Source: Ichthyophonus hoferi (taxonomy: Eukaryota; Opisthokonta; Ichthyosporea; Ichthyophonida; Ichthyophonidae). Taken from it: a stretch of 13,881 nucleotides of DNA. The stretch lies in assembly GCA_002751075.1 (NCBI GenBank), contig NAOQ01000142.1:73116-86996 (forward strand), read 5' to 3'. The position numbers and the translations under genes are program-made. How positions within the stretch are numbered: position 1 is the stretch's first letter; every line of letters begins with the position of its first letter. This document shows positions 7,915 to 13,881 of this stretch, one piece after another. The notes beneath the pieces were generated by a model. The model ran no database searches, was not told where the DNA came from, and was given only the letters and a program-made list of their open reading frames with translations.

Positions 7915-9123
7915 TAATTTCCTACACCTTATTTTATATTTTAATTGTCCTTTTATCACCAACCCGACTAGTGATAGTACAATGGCTTGTAATTTATTTA
8001 AGCTATTATTACCTGACCATAATACCTATGGTATGGACTAGCAATCCTTCCCAGAACACTGGCTTGATGATTGCAACCATTACTAGTAGTAGATATTAGA
8101 CTAGTAATTAGCTGCAGCCTAGGCATAGATAATCAAAGTATTGCCAGTCATTCAACCTACACTCCTTTCATTTATGTTAGGGCCCATTAATCCCATCCCA
8201 AGTAATGGAAGGCCATGACTCTGAGGAGAGAATGCAATGCCTTTACTAAGTACATCCGAACAATAGGTGGCATTACAGTAATAGTGGAGGGTAGTACTAT
8301 ACGGTGACATGAGAAGTATAGTCGCCTTGGAGATATAGTTGGTATATCTGTTTTCTCGTTGACGATGGGGTAGAGATGGGTCACTCGTACATGGCACCTT
8401 TATACTATGTAATATAGTGTGGTATATTTCTATGACAGGTTTCTAAATCAAGCAGCATTATTAATTAATTTATATTGCCATATATTTTATTTGTGTATGT
8501 CTACATGTAGGTATATGTATGAAAACATGTCTATGACATTCGTTTATTTTCATTACCATAACCACTATGGACGGGTAGTTTGATATCATGATAACATCAT
8601 AGTTTAACAAATTAAAACCAATGTAATATGCAATATATACAAAAACCGTTTAGTTTGGAAATTGTGAAAGTCTTATTGCATATATATAGTATAGTATACT
8701 ACTAATGCATGCCTACCGTCACAAAGATATTATTAAATATTGACCCAATCAGTAATAAACATATGTAGATCTTGACATATATATGATGATGATGGTCACT
8801 GGGCTCTACAGGGCAAGGTGGGATCTATAGCTATACCAATCAAATCTATACATAACGATTGGTCCTTAGTGTTGTTTTAGAAGCATATAAATCACTAAAA
8901 TCATCAGGCTGCTGAATTATTGATTAATATTATGTAAAGTGTGTTTAAATGGTCATAAATCCTGTTCTATTTGTTAAATTCAAAATATTTTGGAACCGTT
9001 GATTGGCCAAGTGCCAGTGGTGATAGTGAGATATTGCATCATTACAGTAAATATATACCTTCTCTCGTCTGGGTATGTCACTATATTTTGATATTAGGCT
9101 TTGCAATAGAATATAATACTGGC

Positions 9124-9149
9124 TATATATATATATATATATATATATA
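9124..9149. repeat. (TA)13 microsatellite
   Basis: An uninterrupted TA dinucleotide run in the intergenic region. Confidence 0.95.
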
Positions 9150-9488
9150 CTATCATTGTTACTGTGTATCAGTGCTGTGGTAATTTACCAGGTATCCGTA
9201 GCTTATCCCCCTTTCTCTCATTAGCAATAGGGGCCAACCTACACATTGTCATAACCGAGTGTGGTACCTGCACAAAAGTATTAAAGCCTTGATAAGCCAC
9301 TATCCTATACCAATACACCAATCTGATTCATTCTCTCGGCAAAGGCATTGGACAAATATGTGTTCAAAAGTGATTTTATAATTATAATCTTTTTTTATGT
9401 GCAATTATTGGAGGTAGTTTAGTTGAAGATTATTTTGGTGTATTATTGCTTTTAAGACCAATTCATGTTATGTACAACCTGAAATGGA

Positions 9489-9600
9489 ACATACTCTAGT
9501 AACACCATATATACTACAATATACTCTAACAATAGTATACATACTACAACATACTACTATAACATATATAATAGCATATACACTACCATATACTATAATA
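9489..9600. repeat. Degenerate ATACTAC/CATATA repeat tract
   Basis: Repeated variants of CATATACTACAA and CATACTACTATAA fill about 110 bp. Copies are too diverged for a single clear period. Confidence 0.6.
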
Positions 9601-9904
9601 GGAGCCTGAATATCATAGATAAAGTACCTACGTCATGTAACAAGGCAGGAGGTGCAGTCTAAAAGATCAAACCATATTACCATACACTAACAAGGCATAG
9701 TCAAACAACCAGGACATGAGTGCCTACAATTCCCATTTCAAATGGAGAAAAAAAGGTGTATTGATGACTTCATTTAGGTAGGGTACATGGACGTAGGATG
9801 GAGATTACGATTATACTATGACGTATGGTATGAACTGAAGAATCGCTGTCCAATGAACGTGACCTTAGGGTGGGGGCCTACCCCTGGGTATATATAAATA
9901 GACA

Positions 9905-10022
9905 TTATAGTTTATCTTCTTTCAAACTAAAGTCTTGTCGGACAGACCCCCTGACCTGTGACACATAGTTATCCAATGTACCTTGAATATCTTTTCCTAG
10001 GTCTGCATATTTTCTGCAAAAT
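9905..10022 (-). CDS. panB: panB exon 9: C-terminus
   Basis: The acceptor CAATCAG at 10029-10023 gives [16 protein letters not shown], equal in spacing to fungal PKFVKQYAN. A second AG seven bases further on (TTTTGCAG) also stays open but would delete FCR. The stop is TAA at 9907-9905. A CAG|GTCAGG inside the exon (9955) could be a donor to a further exon, but none was found. Confidence 0.85.
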
Positions 10023-13000
10023 CTGATTGATAGAGGTCATCTGTTAGTTATATGGGTAGTGGAGATTAAAACGGAGTATAGCCATAGGATTAAAGGGCTT
10101 ATATAAACCATATGAACGCAAGATATGCAATAAGATGGAGGATAGATACTAGATGACAGGGTATATAGGAGAGTCTTTTAGACTGGATGGAAGGATATAT
10201 ACTTGGGACAGAAGCGATCAAACACTCCCAGCATGTCCAGACTGACTAGGACCTGGCCACTAGTATAGGGTCCCGCCCCTATGCCAATGACAGGGATGGA
10301 GAGGTTCTGAGTCACAAAGGAGGCTACCTCCGACGGCACAGCCTCTATCACTACCGCAAAGGCCCCGGCCTCCTGTTGTCTCCACCCCCGCGGGGTTATT
10401 AAATATCCAATGGATAGGCTTGATTAAAATCTTACCTAACCGTGGCACCTCTATTATATTCCTCTATCTATGATAATATTTTTATCGCTGTCCTGCTTTG
10501 TACACCACATTACATATCTATATCTACATATTTATTATATATTTATGACGGATGTATCCTACGCTTATTTGTCTTTCCGCTATGTATCTACATAGATATC
10601 ATTTATCTACTATATATATATATATATCAATTTACTCCTCAACCATTCTACACATCAGTGTACTGGTTGGCCCTCCTATCTACCCAACCACCCCTTCCTA
10701 CATAATAAATATAATCTCTCCATCAATCACACTCTGGATTCAAGGAGGATGGCCACCCACCTGTAAGGCCAAGGCATCTTTCATCAATTGGATAGCCTGT
10801 GGGGGGTCACGTGATCAGTATGTGATGGTTCTATTGCTTGGTAGAAGAGCTATATTACTATATTAAGGCTAACGCCAAGTCATGGATTAGCCATAAGACA
10901 ATCCACTGCCCCACCTAGACCTAGATCTCTGCCAATCACTCATGTAATTGGTGTGCTCATCGTGTGTGGTATGTACGGGGAGGTGTGACACATTCCTACA
11001 AACAGTAAGACCCAATGATAACCACTAACCTGTAGCTATATAGTAACTGAGGTGAGAATATCTCCTTACCTCTAACCCTTTTAGCTTATCTGAGCATACA
11101 AGAGGGTATGTGTGTATAGGTGTACGTGAACGACGGAGTGGCTAGATAGTAGGGGAGGAGAACAGATACTTCAAGAATGTATACAAGTATATTAGGGGGG
11201 TGGCCCCACGAGAAGCACATTAGGCATAGTAGCAGGTAGAGGAGGGTCAAGCACATAGGGAAGGGAAAGAGTGCACAGTGTAATGAACCGATCCCATTCA
11301 CAGGAGATATATACACACTGAGCCATAGTATATCTCTACTTACGCCCTCGGCGGTCCTTCCCTGAACCTTAAATCCCCCTAGAGCGTTAGCACTCTGGGG
11401 GGTCAGGCCAATGTGGGCAATCACTGGTACTCCTGCATCTACAATCCTCTTTACTGTAGGAGCTAAGTGGCCTCCCTCTAGCTTCACGGACTGGAGGGAC
11501 CACGTGCCTAGAGTTAGGATGAGGTGATTGGATGATAGGAGTGGTGTAGGTCATACTGATTGGTAGACCTTAAGGCCACAAGTGCCATACTATCTTCAAC
11601 CATTTCTTCCTTTTATGTATAATCTATCTCTCTATCACTCGATAAAGATCCATTTCCTTCATGGAATGCAGCACAGTCTGACTATTAGCCTACCACCACA
11701 CCCCAATCAAAGCTATAATAGGCACTAATCAATCCACTTGCACAAATTGTCTGGTGGGCGATTAAGCTATCATTTGGTTTCAGCCAATAAAAGTTTGTCA
11801 TGTATTTGCCTTCCAATAGGAAACTAATACTTCATTGCGTGCTGTAATTTCTTTCCTTTGCCATAGGAGGATAAAGGAGATCATAATAGAACTAAGTAGA
11901 GGAGAGGGAGAATAGGGGAGGGAGGAGTGAGACAAACATGCATGTGGCCCTCCTGGATCATGCGGATGGCATTGGTAACAGCCTGTTCGATAGATACCTG
12001 AGAGTACGGTGGGTTAGTAAATAGATAGGGTTAGTAGGTAGGATACAATGGTGGCAAAGGCCTACCTGATAACTACCAAATGGCATGTCGCCTACAAGAA
12101 GACTTCTCTTGTTGCCACGGGCTACAATGCGGCAATGATGTAGCATCTCCTGTTAGGGGATACCGGTCATTGATTAATCTAGGACCATAACTACCTATGG
12201 GCCCAAGGCCGTAGCTATGACATGCTTAAAAGCATGCCCAATCATCTGGCCTCTCCATAAATATTTTTACCAAATATGACCTGTTAATTGGTAAGAAAAC
12301 ACGCCCGGCCCCATGTGATCAGCTGAATAACAGTTACCTTACCCTCCTCCCCATGAAAAATCTATATTGAACCAATAAGCTTACCCCAACTGAAGATTCA
12401 ATTTTTATCACCTGATCTAGGAGAAGGATACATACACAAGCCAACTGCATCCAACCAATCAAGTAGATACACGATGCATATAAGAATCAATAGGTAAACA
12501 AGCTGCTAAAATGCTAAAAGCGACCAACCTTCATACCAATGGTTGTAGTGTTCTGGTAACCAAGGGCTACCATTCCTAGGGAGTCACCCACTAGGGCGAT
12601 GTCAATTGAGGCCTGGTTGGGTGAGAAGGAAGGAAGGATAAATCTCGGGGCTACGTTGATTAGTGGGTTTACCTTGGTTATACCTTTCATATACATACCT
12701 AATGCTCACTTTATATTGCCTCGCCCTTCTCACCCTAATGATGTATAAGTGAACGTCTATACAGACACAGTCATTAACACACATTTTAAAGGAGAAGAGT
12801 AACCTCCTTATGAGGATGGTCAGGAAGTGTATATGTATTACCCTGTAGGTATGTCGTATGCAGTAACCCGTGGGTAGGTAGGTGTATGCATGTATCCTAC
12901 GTTCTAGGATAGGTCTATACAGTCACCTTTGGCAATCATTTTGTATGTACTTCCATAGTAAGGCTATGTTTTGCATTCTTATTTTTTTACATGTACAAGA

Positions 13001-13511
13001 TGATCATAAGGCTGTTAAAAACAAAGGAAAAGAACAACGCCCTACATCCTGGCTGGCCTGAGCAGTAACTAGGTCGTGTACTGTCAGCATAGTGAGCTTT
13101 GTTCCGTCGAGGTATTTCTGGTGAATGTCACTGAGGGTAAGGCATTTTCCAGGCACTTTGCCTTCACCTGGACCTAGAAGATATATAACAATCGGGGTAA
13201 ATAGTGAGTAAATACATAATATAGGAAACAAAACCAAAGGTTAAAGGTTTACTGAGAGAAAGAAAAAGTTGATGGAAGGCTTGAAGGGTTGGTTTTAAAT
13301 ATATGAGGCTAGAATTAAATAAAAATAGCATGAAAAAGTAAGAGAAAACAGAACATGGAGAACATAGGTCTACAATAAGGTGAGGATAAAGGGAGAGAAA
13401 GCTACCAGAGCCATTATATGAGCTCATCCATCTTTGACGGGTGGCTGGGAATGCCACTCTAGGTAGTAGAATACCCCTGCAGGTGACCCGGCGAACTGTG
13501 GACAGAAACAT
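9905..13511 (-). CDS. panB: 3-methyl-2-oxobutanoate (ketopantoate) hydroxymethyltransferase, mitochondrial type, nine exons
   Basis: PanB transfers a hydroxymethyl group from methylene-tetrahydrofolate to 3-methyl-2-oxobutanoate, making ketopantoate, the first committed step to pantothenate and CoA. Nine exons join in phase: 13511-13406, 13173-13046, 12612-12529, 12149-12066, 11997-11938, 11490-11344, 10796-10761, 10372-10203 and 10022-9905. They give 310 residues plus TAA. Residues 1-29 are Arg-rich with no acids ([14 protein letters not shown]), a typical mitochondrial presequence. All catalytic features are present: VGDSLGM (Asp88) and VGDMPFGSY (Asp127) bind the metal, KLEGG supplies Lys157 and Glu159, and VIEAVP supplies the probable base Glu225. 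HIGLTPQS and GIGAG are also conserved. Spacing matches the Aspergillus enzyme almost residue for residue. The C-terminus ends [17 protein letters not shown] and lacks the usual FP..HS(Y/F) motif. Introns rule out a bacterial contaminant. Confidence 0.95.
10203..10372 (-). CDS. panB: panB exon 8: catalytic Glu and GIGAG
   Basis: 56 codons plus two bases. [13 protein letters not shown] contains the probable catalytic Glu225; [16 protein letters not shown] has Ser where bacteria have Asp before GQ, as in fungi. It ends CCC-AA before GTATAT, phase 2. Confidence 0.94.
10761..10796 (-). CDS. panB: panB exon 7 (36-nt micro-exon)
   Basis: 12 codons, [12 protein letters not shown], bridging TAEG and EAGAF with the same residue count as the fungal enzyme (DALKLLKDALAVQ). 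Bounded by CCCCCCACAG and GTGGGT. Confidence 0.94.
11344..11490 (-). CDS. panB: panB exon 6: KLEGG and HIGLTPQS motifs
   Basis: 49 codons, [11 protein letters not shown], then [18 protein letters not shown], then KVQGRTAEG. Lys157 and Glu159 correspond to E. coli Lys112 and Glu114. The acceptor is CCCTCCAG and the donor a perfect GTAAGT. Confidence 0.96.
11938..11997 (-). CDS. panB: panB exon 5
   Basis: 20 codons, [20 protein letters not shown], matching VSPEQAL...IRIVKEG of the fungal enzyme. The intron before it is only 68 bp (11998-12065). The donor is GTTTGT. Confidence 0.93.
12066..12149 (-). CDS. panB: panB exon 4: second metal-binding Asp
   Basis: 28 codons, [15 protein letters not shown] then [12 protein letters not shown]. 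Asp127 corresponds to E. coli Asp84. Bounded by CTAACAG and GTAGGC, phase 0. Confidence 0.95.
12529..12612 (-). CDS. panB: panB exon 3: VGDSLGM metal site
   Basis: 28 codons, [20 protein letters not shown] and onward. The Asp of VGDS (residue 88) is a Mg2+ ligand. The acceptor is CCAACCAG and the donor a less usual GTTGGT; the residue count across both junctions equals that of the fungal enzyme. Confidence 0.95.
13046..13173 (-). CDS. panB: panB exon 2
   Basis: 42 codons after a split Gly. It contains [19 protein letters not shown], the first beta strand of the PanB TIM barrel (compare KITMLTAHD in fungi). It ends GAT before GTAGGG, phase 0. Confidence 0.92.
13406..13511 (-). CDS. panB: panB exon 1: mitochondrial presequence
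   Basis: 35 codons plus one base, [13 protein letters not shown] through SSYNGS. It is rich in Arg, Ser and hydrophobic residues with no Asp or Glu. RQRWMSS resembles a matrix-protease cleavage region. The start has G at -3. The donor is G|GTAGCT, phase 1; Met29 is a possible alternative start. Confidence 0.85.
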
Positions 13512-13640
13512 GACTAGCCTTTACCCCTGCGCACACTCAATGATATGACCGTATTATTGAAGCAGGAGGCTTAATGGAATTTAGAATTATTAATCTATAG
13601 ATAGCAAATTACATCTATTGATCCTTGATTAAGTGCCTCA

Positions 13641-13733
13641 ATCAATCTTTATTCTGTGCGTTTAAGAACCGATCAATCTTTAATCTGTGTGTTTAAGAAC
13701 CAATACATATTTAATCTATGCGTTTAAGAACAC
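13641..13733. repeat. 31-bp tandem repeat, three copies plus a partial fourth
   Basis: Copies at 13641-13671, 13672-13702 and 13703-13733 share a TTTAATCTGTGCGTTTAAGA-like core; a decayed partial copy follows to about 13750. It begins about 130 bp upstream of the panB start codon. Confidence 0.92.
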
Positions 13734-13797
13734 CAATGTTTGATCTCTGGGTGACGGCACAGGTCAGTCGTTTGAATATGACCGGGTTGACAATAGC

Positions 13798-13814
13798 AAT
13801 AATAATAATAATAA

Positions 13815-13876
<62 letters not shown>

Positions 13877-13881
13877 GTAAT
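13798..13881. repeat. (AAT)n microsatellite reaching the window end
   Basis: About 28 AAT units with two small interruptions, continuing past 13881. Confidence 0.97.

Larger units (their letters stand above)
7733..9904. other. Convergent intergenic region, no convincing gene
   Basis: It lies between the 3' ends of the LDAF1-like gene (plus) and panB (minus). It contains an AATAAA at 7909, a CRE palindrome at 7870, a (TA)13 tract and a degenerate ATACTAC-type repeat. Two overlapping minus-strand frames near 8152-8397 are open for 65-81 codons but match nothing I know and lack supporting splice structure. No clear poly(A) signal for panB was identified. Confidence 0.6.
13512..13881. other. panB upstream region
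   Basis: It holds the 31-bp repeats and the AAT microsatellite. No gene, TATA box or other clear promoter element was recognised. Confidence 0.5.

Noticed and set aside
8971-9183. Plus-strand frame ending in an Ile-Tyr run
   Set aside because: The end is translation of the (TA)13 microsatellite and the rest shows no recognisable protein.
10442-10866. Two overlapping plus-strand frames of 87 and 104 codons
   Set aside because: They lie mainly in panB intron 7 and cross the exon 7 micro-exon antisense; composition is repeat-like and there is no similarity to known proteins.
9905-13511. panB as a bacterial contaminant or symbiont fragment
   Set aside because: Eight phase-consistent GT-AG introns and a mitochondrial presequence show a nuclear eukaryotic gene.
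1-13881. Transposons, retroelements, viral relics, tRNA or rRNA genes, CRISPR arrays
   Set aside because: I saw no transposase, reverse transcriptase or capsid-like frames, no terminal repeats with target duplications, no tRNA B-box structure and no regularly spaced repeats with unique spacers.

Overview
The window is eukaryotic nuclear DNA. It is AT-rich, holds many simple repeats, and carries three protein-coding genes split by GT-AG introns of 68 to about 1,160 bp. Splice phases and protein similarity agree at nearly every junction, so most exon coordinates below are exact. The gene set is a poly(ADP-ribose) glycohydrolase, a promethin/LDAF1-like lipid-droplet protein and a mitochondrial-type ketopantoate hydroxymethyltransferase (PanB). 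With animal-style long introns this suggests an early-branching opisthokont. A sponge or other non-bilaterian animal is my guess, with low confidence; a deep fungal or unicellular relative is also possible.

Layout. From 1 to 5455 the minus strand carries the 5' ten coding exons of PARG. The window ends inside intron 10, just before the exon that should hold the catalytic Gln-Glu-Glu. A possible plus-strand terminal exon (4525-4704), followed by AATAAA, lies inside PARG intron 1. From 5456 to 6013 is a 558-bp head-to-head spacer containing an 11-bp minisatellite. From 6014 to 7732 the plus strand carries a two-exon LDAF1/promethin-like gene. From 7733 to 9904 is a 2.2-kb intergenic stretch with a poly(A) signal, a perfect CRE palindrome and AT-rich repeats but no convincing gene. 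From 9905 to 13511 the minus strand carries a complete nine-exon panB coding for 310 residues, with an N-terminal mitochondrial-type presequence. From 13512 to 13881 lies panB upstream DNA with 31-bp tandem repeats and an AAT microsatellite that runs off the end.

The genes are not an operon and share no obvious pathway. PARG degrades poly(ADP-ribose) at damaged or replicating DNA, the LDAF1-like protein should sit in ER and lipid-droplet membranes, and PanB starts pantothenate (vitamin B5/CoA) synthesis in mitochondria. The most interesting points are a textbook PCNA-binding (PIP) box with a Thr-Asp degron-like core at the start of PARG, a spliced nuclear panB in a genome that otherwise looks animal-like, micro-exons of 35 and 36 nt, an alternative hydrophobic ending for the LDAF1-like gene, the possible nested gene, and a marked excess of CCAAT/ATTGG motifs across non-coding DNA. 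No retroelement, DNA transposon, CRISPR array, tRNA or rRNA was recognised.
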